Assembly (NCBI RefSeq): GCF_014648435.1
Contig: NZ_BMRC01000014.1
Span: forward strand, 127,439-191,438
Reading direction: 5' to 3'
DNA: 64,000 nucleotides
Origin: Nonomuraea spiralis
GTDB lineage: Bacteria; Actinomycetota; Actinomycetes; Streptosporangiales; Streptosporangiaceae
Each line of letters opens with the position of its first letter. Position 1 is the first letter of the stretch. The notes beneath the pieces were generated by a model, which saw only the letters and a program-made list of their open reading frames with translations, was not told where the DNA came from and made no database searches. The position numbers and the translations under genes were made by a program. Positions 1-7,621 of this stretch are shown here, in pieces.

Positions 1-433
1 GATCGAGGTGACGGTCAACCTGCCCGCCGGTTCCGGCGTCGAGGCCAAGGCGGCCAGTGCCGAGCTGCTGACCGCCGGCCGTCTCGGTGAGGTCGCCTTC
101 GACGGCGCGTACAGCCAGATCAAGATCGAGGAGGTGGCGAGCCTGCGCCTCACGGCGGTCGACGGCGACGTCGAGGTCGGGCGGCTGGGCGGTCCCGCGG
201 AGATCAGCACCGCACGGGGTGACATCCGGGTCGCCGAGGCCGCGGGCGGCAAGGTCGTGCTCGCCACCCAGTCCGGCGACATCTCGATCATCGCCGCCGC
301 CGGGGTCTCGGCGGCCCTGGACGCCGGTACCAGCTACGGCCGTATCAGCAACGCCCTCAAGAACGACGGCAACGCCGACCTCGACATCCACGCCACCACC
401 TCCAGCGGCGACATCACCGCCCGCAGCCTGTGA
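1..433 (+). CDS. DUF4097-type beta-strand repeat protein, 3' part
   Basis: The reading frame is already open at the first base, so this is the C-terminal part (about 143 residues) of a longer gene whose start lies outside the window. The visible protein is made of short repeated beta strands with the recurring pattern GD(I/V)..(A/S)..G (for example DGDVEVGRLGG, RGDIRVAEAAGG, SGDISIIAAAG, SGDITARSL), which is typical of the DUF4097/adhesin-like beta-helix family. These proteins are common in actinomycetes, often near transcriptional regulators; their biochemical role is not established. The gene is convergent with the small membrane protein at 471-929. No enzymatic motif is visible. Confidence 0.75.
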   Translation, partial: IEVTVNLPAGSGVEAKAASAELLTAGRLGEVAFDGAYSQIKIEEVASLRLTAVDGDVEVGRLGGPAEISTARGDIRVAEAAGGKVVLATQSGDISIIAAAGVSAALDAGTSYGRISNALKNDGNADLDIHATTSSGDITARSL

Positions 434-470
434 CCCCCGGCTTCCGGAGGGAGGGCGGGCGGGCGAGGGT

Positions 471-929
471 TCATCGGAAGATCGTGTGACACATACGCAT
501 CCGCACCCCCTGGAACCTGGCGCACGGCGAGTGGTGGTGTCTGTGCCCTTTCGAGTGGTGGGCCTTCCTCGTCCTGATCCGGTGCTTCGCCGCGGTCTTC
601 GGCGGCGGGGCAGGCGGGGGCGCTTGCGTGGCCGGTGGCCGGGGGAGCGCTGAGGGGGGCGCCTGCGGGACGGCCGCCTTCAGGACGACGCCCGCCGGGC
701 CACGGCCCTGGGCTTCCTCCTGGAGGCCGCGGCTGACGGTGAAGCCGACGAACCCGCCCAACCCGAGCGCGAGGCCGACCGCGATGACGAGCGAGACGTG
801 GCTGACGCCTCGCCGAGGGGCGAGCGGTGATCCCCGGAAGAGCGCGGACGGCGGAAGCACGGCCTTGCCGCGTGACGCGGGCCGGGCCGGGGCCGGACGG
901 ATGAACACGGAAGATGGCAGGTCGTTCAT
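471..929 (-). CDS. small proline-rich single-pass membrane protein, unknown
   Basis: This encodes 152 residues. I chose the ATG at 929 because a good ribosome site (GGAGGCGACC) lies directly upstream; an in-frame start further upstream has none. Residues 1-45 are basic and probably cytoplasmic, one hydrophobic segment follows at about 46-64 (HVSLVIAVGLALGLGGFVGF), and the remainder is a Pro/Ala/Arg/His-rich low-complexity tail that ends in a cluster of histidines. I do not recognise a family. The topology suggests a membrane-anchored protein with an exported, disordered tail. The gene is convergent with the DUF4097 gene and divergent from the gas vesicle operon. Confidence 0.55.
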   Translation of the reverse strand: MNDLPSSVFIRPAPARPASRGKAVLPPSALFRGSPLAPRRGVSHVSLVIAVGLALGLGGFVGFTVSRGLQEEAQGRGPAGVVLKAAVPQAPPSALPRPPATQAPPPAPPPKTAAKHRIRTRKAHHSKGHRHHHSPCARFQGVRMRMCHTIFR

Positions 930-1241
930 GGTCGCCTCCGAGATCACGCTCAGATCGTTGCCGTCTGGTCCCGTATGACGCTCGGTGCGCAGGCTCCGGT
1001 TCGGGAGTTGGCGGTTCCTTGGGCGGGCCAGGGCCAGGTCCTGACCTTCGGTGTGTCCTGAGCCCAGGGGCAGGCAGGGCTAAACGCCCGCTGATGAGGT
1101 GGCTCGGATTCGCCGCCTCACACCAACTCCCTGTCCCTTTTTTCGCCAGTTGGGTGCTTTGTCGCTTTTCCGGGTAGGTCAAGCCGCGCGCAAGGACCCA
1201 GTGCGGGTCGAGATGGTGAGCGAGCGGAAGGAGCGCTGATC
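930..1241. other. intergenic region upstream of gas vesicle operon
   Basis: This 312-base stretch holds the divergent control regions of the small membrane protein and the gas vesicle operon. I see no convincing gene in it. The only element I can argue for is the stress-sigma-like promoter at 1153-1177 and a strong ribosome site just before 1242. Confidence 0.5.
1153..1177 (+). promoter_or_regulatory. candidate SigB-family promoter of gvp operon
   Basis: The sequence GGTG, 15 bases, then GGGTAG resembles the actinobacterial general-stress sigma factor consensus (G-x-T-T, 14-16 bases, GGGTAT/C). It sits 65 bases before the gvpY start. The match is partial and I cannot test it. It would fit stress or osmotic control of gas vesicle genes. 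Confidence 0.3.
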
Positions 1242-1778
1242 ATGTCGAGCAGGTTGCAGATGGCCTTTGCCATACTCGCCGGGTACTACCTCGGAAGGCG
1301 CCACAAGCTGCGTACGGCGGCGGCACTGGCGGCGGCCGGGCTGGCGGGACGCGCCAGCTGCGGCCAGGGTGGCCTGCTGGCGCAAGGCGTCAAGGCCCTC
1401 GGCTCCAGTCCCGAGCTTCAACGGATGACCGGCCGCCTTCGGGGCGAGCTCATGGAAGTCGGCAAGGCGGCGGCCATTTCCGCGGCCACCAAGCAGATCG
1501 ACTCCCTGACCCAGAAGCTCCAGGAGCACGGGGCGAAGCCCGGGGCCCCGCAGGACGAGGAAGCCGAAGCTCGGCCCACGAAGCGGCAGGCGCCCAAAGA
1601 CGAGGAAACGGACTACGGCGACGAGGACTACGACGAACACGATCGCTACAAGGAGGACGACTACGAAGAGGAACCCGAGGTACCGGAGCAGGCCAGACGG
1701 AGGCCCGAGGGTCATGAGGGTCACAGGGGGCAGCGGCGGACACGTCCTGTCCGGCGGGTCGGCCAGTCACGGAGGTGA
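1242..1778 (+). CDS. gvpY: gas vesicle cluster protein GvpY
   Basis: This 178-residue protein opens with a hydrophobic/basic segment (residues 5-40, containing AILAGYYLGRRHK and an Ala/Gly-rich stretch), continues with a helical region that can form a coiled coil (about 55-95) and ends in a strongly acidic and then basic tail. That layout matches the GvpY family found only in actinobacterial gas vesicle clusters, often misnamed DNA primase in databases. Its role in vesicle assembly is unknown. It is the first gene of the operon here and its stop is followed at once by gvpZ (the ribosome site of gvpZ lies inside its last codons). The start has an AAGGAGCG ribosome site. Confidence 0.75.
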   Translation: MSSRLQMAFAILAGYYLGRRHKLRTAAALAAAGLAGRASCGQGGLLAQGVKALGSSPELQRMTGRLRGELMEVGKAAAISAATKQIDSLTQKLQEHGAKPGAPQDEEAEARPTKRQAPKDEETDYGDEDYDEHDRYKEDDYEEEPEVPEQARRRPEGHEGHRGQRRTRPVRRVGQSRR

Positions 1779-1783
1779 GTGCG

Positions 1784-3067
1784 GTGGCTGAGGCAGCGAA
1801 GAAAACGGCGCGCGGAAGCGGCGGGGAAGCCATGGGCAAAACCGCCGGAACGGCCGGTAGAGCCGGCCGGGCTGCGACGGACACGCTCGAAGACCAAGCC
1901 AGGAACGTCACGGGAAAGTCCGGAGACGTCGCGGGGAAGGCCGGGGAGGCCGGCCAGGGAATCGCCGACGCCCTGCCGATGGACCGGCTCGTGCAATCCG
2001 CTCAGGGGCTTTTGCAGGCGGCGGGCACGCGAGTGTTGTCCTCCGCGGGGGACAAGCTCGAAGACCTGACCGGCCGGCTCACCGATTACGTGGAACACGG
2101 CGGAAAGGGCCTGATGAGCGCGGTCACGGGCTCGGACAAGCCGAGCGGCTTCGTGAGCGGAGCGCTGAAGGGCGGCCTCGCGGGAGGTCTGAAGGGAGGT
2201 CTCAAGGGTGGTCTGAAAGGCATCTGGGAGCGGATCACCGGCGGCGGTGGCGGCGCGAAAGCGGGCCACGAGAAGATCACCAACATCGTGGAGACGATCG
2301 ACATCGGTGCCCCACGGCGTCTGGTGTACGACCAGTGGACCCAGTTCCAGGACTTCCCGACGTTCATGAAGAAGGTCGAGACCGTCAAGCAGGACGCCGA
2401 CGAGGAGCTCTCCTGGAAGGCCCAGGTCTTCCTGTCGCACAGGAGCTGGAAGGCGCACATCGTCGAGCAGATCCCGGATCAGCGGATCATCTGGCGCTCA
2501 GAGGGACAGAAGGGGCATGTCGATGGAGCGGTGACCTTCCACGAGGTCACGCCTGACCTGACCCGGGTCCTGGTCGTGCTGGAGTACCACCCGCAGGGCC
2601 TGTTCGAGCGCACCGGCAACCTGTGGCGCGCGCAGGGACGACGCGTACGCCTGGAGCTCAAGCACTTCAGACGGCACGTGATGGCGCACCTGTTGCTGAA
2701 TCCCGACGAGCTGGAGGGCTGGCGCGGCGAGATCCATGACAGCGAGGTCGTCAAGGATCACGAGACCGCCGTCCAGGAGGAACGGGAGCAGCAGGAAGCC
2801 GAGGAAGAGCAGCCGGAGGACGTCGAGCGGGCGGAGGCGGAAGAACCCGAAGAGGAGCCCGAGGAGGAGTACGAGGAGGAGGAGCCCGAGGAGGAAGAGG
2901 GAGAGTTCGAGGAGCCCGAGGAGGAAGAAGAAGGAGAAGAGGAGGAAGGGGAGGAAGAGGAGCGTCCCGCGGCTCCGCCCGTGGCGCGGCGTCGCGCCGG
3001 AGCGTCCGCCCGCCGGTCCGCCGAGCGCGACCGCCCGGTACGCCGGCGTCGGGTCCGAGCCGAGTAG
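1784..3067 (+). CDS. gvpZ: gas vesicle cluster SRPBCC protein GvpZ
   Basis: The product has 427 residues. Residues 1-165 are an Ala/Gly-rich amphipathic region with a repeated GGLKGGL pattern near 145-155. Residues about 165-310 form an SRPBCC/polyketide-cyclase fold (KITNIVETIDI, then WTQFQDFPTFMKKVE, then HVDGAVTFHEVTP, then GNLWRAQGRRVRLELKHF), the part conserved in actinobacterial GvpZ. Residues 325-400 are almost uninterrupted glutamate, followed by an arginine-rich tail. I prefer the GTG at 1784 because GGAGG lies 8 bases upstream; the GTG at 1775, overlapping the gvpY stop, has no room for a ribosome site. SRPBCC domains bind hydrophobic ligands, so a chaperone-like role in vesicle assembly is possible but is inference. 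Confidence 0.8.
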   Translation: MAEAAKKTARGSGGEAMGKTAGTAGRAGRAATDTLEDQARNVTGKSGDVAGKAGEAGQGIADALPMDRLVQSAQGLLQAAGTRVLSSAGDKLEDLTGRLTDYVEHGGKGLMSAVTGSDKPSGFVSGALKGGLAGGLKGGLKGGLKGIWERITGGGGGAKAGHEKITNIVETIDIGAPRRLVYDQWTQFQDFPTFMKKVETVKQDADEELSWKAQVFLSHRSWKAHIVEQIPDQRIIWRSEGQKGHVDGAVTFHEVTPDLTRVLVVLEYHPQGLFERTGNLWRAQGRRVRLELKHFRRHVMAHLLLNPDELEGWRGEIHDSEVVKDHETAVQEEREQQEAEEEQPEDVERAEAEEPEEEPEEEYEEEEPEEEEGEFEEPEEEEEGEEEEGEEEERPAAPPVARRRAGASARRSAERDRPVRRRRVRAE

Positions 3068-3123
3068 CCACTCGTCAGGGCCTGTCGCCGAAGGCCCGGC
3101 CACCCAGAACCAGGGGGAACGAC

Positions 3124-3543
3124 ATGACCGTTCAGCCTGCCGGTCACGGCACACCGGCCAGCAGCGGTACTGCGGGGACAAGTCTGGCGGACGTCATCGA
3201 CACCATCCTCGACAAGGGCCTCGTCATCGACGCCTTCGTCCGGGTCTCGCTCGTCGGCATCGAGGTGCTGACGATCGACAGCCGGATCGTCGTGGCCAGC
3301 GTGGACACGTACCTGCGCTTCGCGGAGGCGGCCAACCGCCTCGACCTGTCGGCCACGGAGAAGGGCCTGCCGGAGGTCGTCGAGGACGTGACGACGGCCA
3401 GGGCCGTCAGCCAGGCGAGCCGGCCTGCCGGCGGAGAGCTGGAGGCCGCGTCCGACGAGCCCGACGAGTTGCAGGAGCTCGCGGGTGAGGTCGTGGACCG
3501 CGAGGAACGGCCGCGCCGGGCACGTCGTGGAGAGGATGAGTGA
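3124..3543 (+). CDS. gvpA: gas vesicle major structural protein GvpA
   Basis: This 139-residue protein has the conserved GvpA core at about residues 20-80 (SLADVIDTILDKGLVIDAFV, then VSLVGIEVLTID, then RIVVASVDTYLRFAEAANRL). GvpA polymerises into the ribs of the gas-permeable, water-excluding vesicle wall. Among the three GvpA/J/S-type genes here this one is the best match to the main wall protein because it keeps the IDAFVRVSLVGIE and SVDTYLRFAEA signatures. It has a longer acidic C-terminal tail (about 55 residues) than classical 70-75 residue GvpA, as is usual in actinomycetes. An AGGGGGAACGAC ribosome site precedes the ATG. It lies 56 bases after gvpZ and overlaps nothing upstream. Confidence 0.9.
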   Translation: MTVQPAGHGTPASSGTAGTSLADVIDTILDKGLVIDAFVRVSLVGIEVLTIDSRIVVASVDTYLRFAEAANRLDLSATEKGLPEVVEDVTTARAVSQASRPAGGELEAASDEPDELQELAGEVVDREERPRRARRGEDE

Positions 3544-3544
3544 G

Positions 3545-4339
3545 ATGTCGCCACGCAGAGAGGCCGCCGGGTCCGAGGACGCGTCGCAGGCGAGCATGAA
3601 CGGCTATGCGTCCTATGTGTACGGGATCGTCCCGATGGATGTCGAGGTGGAGGCCGGGACCGAGGGGGTGGGGGACCCCGGGGGGCAGGTGCGGCTGGTG
3701 CCGTTCGGCCAGATCGCCGCTCTGGTGAGCGATGTCGAGGCGGATCGCCCGCTCGGCCGCCCGCGAGACCTCCAGACGCACCAGCGGCTGCTCGACCAGA
3801 CCGCCGCGGAGGTGCCGGTGCTGCCGTTCCGGTTCGGGGCGGTGCTGACGAACTCCGAGGCCGTGGTGGAGGAGCTGCTGAAGCCGTACCACGACCAGTT
3901 CGCCGACGCCCTCCAGGAGGTGGAGGGCCGGACGCAGTACGTGGTCAACGGCCGGTACGACGAGCGCGCGATCCTGACCGAGATCCTGCGGGAGAACGGC
4001 GAGGCCGCGAGCCTTCGGCGGCAGATCACCGGCCGCCCGGAGGACGCGACGCGCAATGAGCGCATGCGGCTCGGCGAGATCATCGAGGGCACGATCGCGG
4101 ACAAGCGCGAGGCGGACACCGCGACGGTGGTGGACGAGCTCTCGGACCTCTGCGAACAGCTGGCCGTGCGCGAGCCCTCCCACGAGCGTGACGCCGCGCA
4201 CGTGGCCGCGCTGGTGGCGCGCGACCGGCGGACGGAGTTCGAACAGGCGGTGGACGAGCTGGCCCGCCGCTGGTCGGGCCGCGTCGAGCTGCGCCTGCTG
4301 GGGCCGATGGCGCCGTACGACTTCGTCGGCACGAGCTGA
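3545..4339 (+). CDS. gvpF: gas vesicle protein GvpF (GvpL/GvpF family)
   Basis: The product has 264 residues and belongs to the GvpL/F family: it opens its fold with YASYVYGIVP, has the PVLPFRFGAVL signature near residue 90 and ends with the family's closing motif LRLLGPMAPYDFV. GvpF is a minor protein needed for vesicle nucleation, contacting GvpA. I chose the ATG at 3545, which has GGAGAGG 9 bases upstream; it directly follows the gvpA stop (separated by one base), so the two genes are translationally linked. Being next to gvpA and before gvpG, it takes the GvpF slot rather than GvpL. Confidence 0.9.
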   Translation: MSPRREAAGSEDASQASMNGYASYVYGIVPMDVEVEAGTEGVGDPGGQVRLVPFGQIAALVSDVEADRPLGRPRDLQTHQRLLDQTAAEVPVLPFRFGAVLTNSEAVVEELLKPYHDQFADALQEVEGRTQYVVNGRYDERAILTEILRENGEAASLRRQITGRPEDATRNERMRLGEIIEGTIADKREADTATVVDELSDLCEQLAVREPSHERDAAHVAALVARDRRTEFEQAVDELARRWSGRVELRLLGPMAPYDFVGTS

Positions 4340-4382
4340 CCGCGCCGGCACGGACGCCGACGCCGGGGAGGAGTGAACATCC

Positions 4383-4607
4383 TTGGGACTGGGGACGCTG
4401 CTTTTTGGCTGGCCACTCATGCCGATCTACGCGGTCGTCAAGCTCGGCGAGCTCATGCGCGACCAGGTCGAGCGGGAGCTGCACGACCCGGCCGTGGTCC
4501 GGCGCCGCCTGGAGGAGGTGGAGCAGGCCAGGGCCGACGGCCGGATCTCCGCGGAGGAGGAGGACCGGGCGGTGGAGGAGATCTTGCGGGGGATGGTCGG
4601 CTGGTGA
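4383..4607 (+). CDS. gvpG: gas vesicle protein GvpG
   Basis: This encodes 74 residues starting at TTG, with GGGGAGGAG 9 bases upstream. The N-terminus (GLGTLLFGWPLMPIYAVVKL) is hydrophobic and the C-terminal two thirds are a charged amphipathic helix (RRRLEEVEQARADGRISAEE), which is the standard GvpG layout and length. GvpG is an essential accessory protein thought to help nucleation together with GvpF and GvpL. A competing GTG at 4373 lies in another frame and gives a product without family features. Confidence 0.88.
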   Translation: MGLGTLLFGWPLMPIYAVVKLGELMRDQVERELHDPAVVRRRLEEVEQARADGRISAEEEDRAVEEILRGMVGW

Positions 4608-4648
4608 GGCGCTAGCGGGGGGCCACACCAGGAAAGTACGGGGGTGAT

Positions 4649-5062
4649 GTGGTGCCTGCCAGGCAGGGAACCGAGCACAAGCGCGTGCCGAGATCCGAGC
4701 ACGAGCGCGTGCCGAGATCCGAGCACGAGCGCGTGCCGGGGACGAAGCGTGCGGACACCGGCGACGAGCGGCCGCCGCGTACGCGCTCCGCGGATCTGCC
4801 GGCCGCCGAGGTGGCCGGGGTCGGGTTGCGGATGATGACCGAGCTGACCGGCAAGGAAGCCGAGAGCGTCACGCTGGTCGAGCCGTCCGAGGACGGATGG
4901 CTGGTCGGCGTGGAGATGGTGGAGGACCGCCGGATCCCGTCCTCCGGTGACACCCTGGCCATGTACGAGATCGACCTCGACCTGACGGGCAGCCTCCTGT
5001 CCTACCGCCGGGTGCGCCGCTACAAGCGGGGCAGCGGCGACCTCGCCGAGGGCTCGCGGTGA
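4649..5062 (+). CDS. gvpO: gas vesicle protein GvpO
   Basis: The product has 137 residues. Residues 55-130 carry the GvpO domain (MTELTGKEAESVTLVEPSED, then GWLVGVEMVEDRRIPSSGDT, then MYEIDLDLTGSLLSYRRVRR). GvpO is required for vesicle formation and may act in regulation or assembly; its mechanism is unknown. The N-terminus is unusual: it contains three in-frame copies of an 8-residue unit (EH(K/E)RVPRS) coded by a 24-base tandem repeat at 4671-4742, so its length may vary between strains. The GTG start at 4649 is not certain. The stop overlaps the gvpJ start by four bases (GTGA). Confidence 0.85.
   Translation: MVPARQGTEHKRVPRSEHERVPRSEHERVPGTKRADTGDERPPRTRSADLPAAEVAGVGLRMMTELTGKEAESVTLVEPSEDGWLVGVEMVEDRRIPSSGDTLAMYEIDLDLTGSLLSYRRVRRYKRGSGDLAEGSR
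4671..4742 (+). repeat. 24-bp tandem repeat x3 inside gvpO
   Basis: Three adjacent 24-base units (4671-4694, 4695-4718, 4719-4742) differ by only a few bases. Unit 2 differs from unit 1 at one base. The unit length is a multiple of three, so copy-number change would keep the gvpO frame. Confidence 0.95.
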
Positions 5063-5469
5063 GCGCCAACGTACGGCCGAGCCCGTACGTGCCCGGGTCC
5101 TCCTTCCAGCCGGCCTCCCATGGCGGCCGCGAGTCGGCCAACCTCGGCGACATCCTGGAACGGGTGCTCGACCGGGGCGTGGTGATCGCCGGCGACATCC
5201 AGGTGAATCTGCTCGACATCGAGCTGCTGACGATCAAGCTGCGCCTGCTCATCGCCTCGGTCGACACCGCCCGCGAGATGGGCATCGACTGGTGGGAGCA
5301 CGACCCGTGGCTCACCGGCGACACCCAGGAGCTGGCGAAGGAGAACCGCAAGCTGCGCCGCCGTCTCGCGGCCCTTGAGGAGATGGTGTCCGCCCGGGTG
5401 CTGGAAGGCGGCGCCGCGACCGGGCGCGCGCCCGGCCACGTGCCTGAGGCGGTCGAGCGTGGCCACTGA
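5059..5469 (+). CDS. gvpJ: gas vesicle protein GvpJ
   Basis: This 136-residue protein is a GvpA-family minor wall protein. The core at residues 25-80 (NLGDILERVLDRGVVIAGDI, then LLTIKLRLLIASVDTAREMG, then IDWWEHDPWL) has the GvpJ signature, notably AGDI, KLRLLIASVDTA and the aromatic IDWWE. GvpJ is a minor vesicle component, probably at the conical tips or in nucleation. A predicted coiled coil (ELAKENRKLRRRLAALEEMV) follows the core. It starts at GTG overlapping the gvpO stop by four bases, so translation is coupled. Confidence 0.88.
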   Translation: MSANVRPSPYVPGSSFQPASHGGRESANLGDILERVLDRGVVIAGDIQVNLLDIELLTIKLRLLIASVDTAREMGIDWWEHDPWLTGDTQELAKENRKLRRRLAALEEMVSARVLEGGAATGRAPGHVPEAVERGH

Positions 5470-6241
5470 CCAGGGCGTCTACCTCTACGCGGTCACCCGC
5501 GACGAGGGCGAGGAGCCCGACGGCCTGACGGGGGTGGCGGGCGCGCCCGTACGCCGTCTCACGCACCGGGTCTTGGCCGCCTTCGTCAGCACGGTCTCGC
5601 TGGCGGAGTTCGGGGAGGAGGCGCTGCGTCGTTCGATGGAGGACCTCACCTGGCTGGAGGAGACCGCGCGCACCCACCACCGGGTGGTGGAGGCCGTCGC
5701 CGCCCTCAGGCCCACGGCCCCGGTGCGGCTGGTCACCGTCTACACCGGAGAGGCGCAGGTGCGGGACCTTCTTGACGAGCGGCACGAACAGTTCGACGCG
5801 GTGCTGGCGCGGGTGGCCGGCCGGCGGGAGTGGGGCGTCAAGGCGTACGCCGTTCCCGGCCGGGCGGAACCGGTGGCCGACCCGCAGGACGCGGCGCCGG
5901 GTGCGGCCTACCTGAACCGCCGCCGGGCCGCCCTGCGCGGACGGGAGGCCGACTGGCGCCGGGCCGGCGAGCACGCCCGGGCCGTGCACGAGGCGCTGAT
6001 GGACGTCGCCGTCGTCGGCAGATGCCACCGGGCCCAGGACCCGCAGCTGTCCGGACGGCGGGAGCAGATGGTCCTCAACGGCGCCTACCTGGTGGACGAC
6101 GAACGCGCCGCCGAGTTCGCGCAGGTCATCGAGGACGTCGCCGAGCGGGGGGTCACCGTGGAGCTCGTCGGCCCCTGGGCGCCCTACTCCTTCGCCGCCC
6201 TCGACCAGGACGGTGAGGCGGCCCGCGGTGACGCCCCCTGA
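5459..6241 (+). CDS. gvpL: gas vesicle protein GvpL (GvpL/GvpF family)
   Basis: The product has 260 residues and is the second GvpL/F-family member: it opens with GVYLYAVTRDE, has APVRLVTVYTGEAQV in the place of the PVLPFRFG motif and ends with VTVELVGPWAPYSFA. GvpL is thought to scaffold the other accessory proteins during assembly. The GTG at 5459 overlaps the gvpJ end by 11 bases and has a GAGGCGG ribosome site; the longer frame upstream to 5375 lies inside gvpJ and lacks family sequence. Position after gvpJ identifies it as GvpL rather than GvpF. Confidence 0.88.
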   Translation: MATDQGVYLYAVTRDEGEEPDGLTGVAGAPVRRLTHRVLAAFVSTVSLAEFGEEALRRSMEDLTWLEETARTHHRVVEAVAALRPTAPVRLVTVYTGEAQVRDLLDERHEQFDAVLARVAGRREWGVKAYAVPGRAEPVADPQDAAPGAAYLNRRRAALRGREADWRRAGEHARAVHEALMDVAVVGRCHRAQDPQLSGRREQMVLNGAYLVDDERAAEFAQVIEDVAERGVTVELVGPWAPYSFAALDQDGEAARGDAP

Positions 6242-6467
6242 GCCGAGAGGAGGCCGGCTCGCCGCCCAGGGCCGCCTGCCCGAGCAGCGGGTGGCGCTCG
6301 TCGACCTGCTGGACCGCCTGCTGGCGGGTGGGGCGGTCGTGACCGGCGACCTCGTGCTGTCCATCTCCGGCATCGACCTCGTACGGATCTCCCTGAGGGC
6401 CCTGCTGGTCAGCGTGCGCGAGGGCGACGCGGTAAAAGGAGGGATGCGACATGACGAGCCCGACTGA
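6228..6467 (+). CDS. gvpS: gas vesicle protein GvpS (GvpA/J/S family)
   Basis: This 79-residue protein is the third GvpA-family gene. The core VALVDLLDRLLAGGAVVTGD, then LVLSISGIDLVRISLRALLV, is shorter and more hydrophobic than GvpA and GvpJ and lacks the SVDTYLRFAE motif, fitting the GvpS (GvpM-like) minor components. The GTG at 6228 overlaps the gvpL end by 14 bases and follows a GAGGCGG ribosome site; the GTG at 6213 is possible but poorly placed. Its end overlaps the gvpK start by 17 bases. Confidence 0.85.
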   Translation: MTPPEPRGGRLAAQGRLPEQRVALVDLLDRLLAGGAVVTGDLVLSISGIDLVRISLRALLVSVREGDAVKGGMRHDEPD

Positions 6468-6762
6468 CCGGCAGGCGGCCAGACCCGGCGAGTGGCGGCT
6501 GGAGACGGACGCCGACTCGGTGCAGCACGACCTGAGCCGTCTCGTGCTGACACTGGTCGAGCTGATCCGCCAGCTGGTGGAACGCCAGTGCGTCCGGCGG
6601 ATGGACAACGGCGACCTGACCGGGGAGCAGCTTGAGGCAGTGGGGCTGACCCTCATGCGGCTGGAGGAGGCCATGGCCGAGTTGTGCGACCGGTTCGGCC
6701 TCTCGCCCGCCGACCTCAACCTCGACCTCGGCCCCCTGGGCACCCTGCTCCCGGCGGATTGA
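6451..6762 (+). CDS. gvpK: gas vesicle protein GvpK
   Basis: The product has 103 residues and carries the GvpK signature (QHDLSRLVLTLVELIRQLVE, then RQCVRRMDNGDLTGEQLEAV, then LGLTLMRLEEAMAELCDRFG). GvpK is an accessory protein of vesicle assembly whose exact role is open. An AAAAGGAGG ribosome site lies 7 bases before the ATG. It is the last gene of the operon; a strong hairpin at 6815-6850 follows. Confidence 0.9.
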   Translation: MTSPTDRQAARPGEWRLETDADSVQHDLSRLVLTLVELIRQLVERQCVRRMDNGDLTGEQLEAVGLTLMRLEEAMAELCDRFGLSPADLNLDLGPLGTLLPAD

Positions 6763-6814
6763 CCGCACGCTCACGTGGCCGAGCACATCATGAGCCGAGC
6801 CGGCAGGGCGGCGC

Positions 6815-6850
6815 CATCGGATCGCGGCAGATCGCCGTCGCGATCCGATG
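6815..6850. terminator. hairpin terminator between gvpK and DUF218 gene
   Basis: CATCGGATCGCG (6815-6826) and its exact reverse complement (6839-6850) form a 12-bp stem with a 12-base loop between the convergent ends of gvpK and the DUF218 gene. There is no T-tract, so it may act as a bidirectional, actinomycete-style terminator. Confidence 0.65.
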
Positions 6851-6858
6851 CGCTCGAC

Positions 6859-7461
6859 TCAGCGCCACGCCCCATCCGTACGTTGTGTCGCAGCAAGGCT
6901 GCCGTCCGCGACACGGCGGGTGACTTCTTCCCACTCGCGGATCACCCGCCGCTTGCCGTCCGGGATGGAGGGCCAATCCGTACGGGTCACAAGCTTCCCG
7001 GCATAGACGGGTTCCCATGTGACGGCGTAGAAGGAGCCGATCTCGGGCAGCAGGGTCTTCAGGATGCGCACCGTTCTGCAGTGGTACCACTTGGAGACGC
7101 CGGTGATGGCCAGCCCGGAGCGTAGCGCCTCGTCCAGGAACGGCAGCGCATACTCGACGTTCTGCCACGTGTTGGCGGACTTGTCCTCGCACCGGATCGC
7201 ACGCTCGGGCACGTCCCGTTCAAGGAGCAGCCGCTGAAAGACCTGTCCCTCGATGATCCCGTTGTGACGGTTCACGCCACCGGTGGCGATGATGAGCGGG
7301 GCCAGCCCGGCGTGATAGCGCTCAGCGGCGATCTTCACGGGCGCGGCCTGATTGGTGCCGAAGAGCATGAGCGCGGTCGGCGTCTCTTCTGGCGGGGGTG
7401 CTTCGACGTCCACGAACGCGGTGATCCCGGCGATCTGGTCGAGGCTGATGCTTCCGGTCAT
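6859..7461 (-). CDS. DUF218 (YdcF/SanA/ElyC-type) protein
   Basis: This encodes 200 residues. The sequence has the DUF218 pattern: an early strand ending LMLFGTNQ, then APLIIATGGVNRHNG, the conserved EDKSANTWQNVEYALPFLDE and ITGVSKWYHCRTVRIL. In enterobacteria DUF218 proteins such as SanA and ElyC act in envelope or peptidoglycan metabolism and YdcF binds S-adenosylmethionine; those members are membrane-anchored, while this one has no transmembrane segment and is probably cytosolic. No substrate can be assigned. There is no clear ribosome site before the ATG at 7461. It is convergent with the gas vesicle operon and divergent from the P450 gene. Confidence 0.75.
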   Translation of the reverse strand: MTGSISLDQIAGITAFVDVEAPPPEETPTALMLFGTNQAAPVKIAAERYHAGLAPLIIATGGVNRHNGIIEGQVFQRLLLERDVPERAIRCEDKSANTWQNVEYALPFLDEALRSGLAITGVSKWYHCRTVRILKTLLPEIGSFYAVTWEPVYAGKLVTRTDWPSIPDGKRRVIREWEEVTRRVADGSLAATQRTDGAWR

Positions 7462-7621
7462 GAGCGGTTCTTACCCGGCTCGGAGCCGGCGCGCGCGGCC
7501 GTGGCCGACCCCGTCCACCACGGCCGCCGCCGGCGGATCGTTAGCCGAGGAGGAAGAGGAACGTCATGCGCGGAACCCTACAAAGCCCCTGGCGTCAGGA
7601 GCCACAGGTTTTCCGACCCCC

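Noticed and set aside
334..1182. Long minus-strand frame of 282 codons over the first kilobase
   Set aside because: It is Arg/Pro-rich shadow coding opposite the DUF4097 gene and across the small membrane protein in another frame, with no ribosome site or family features.
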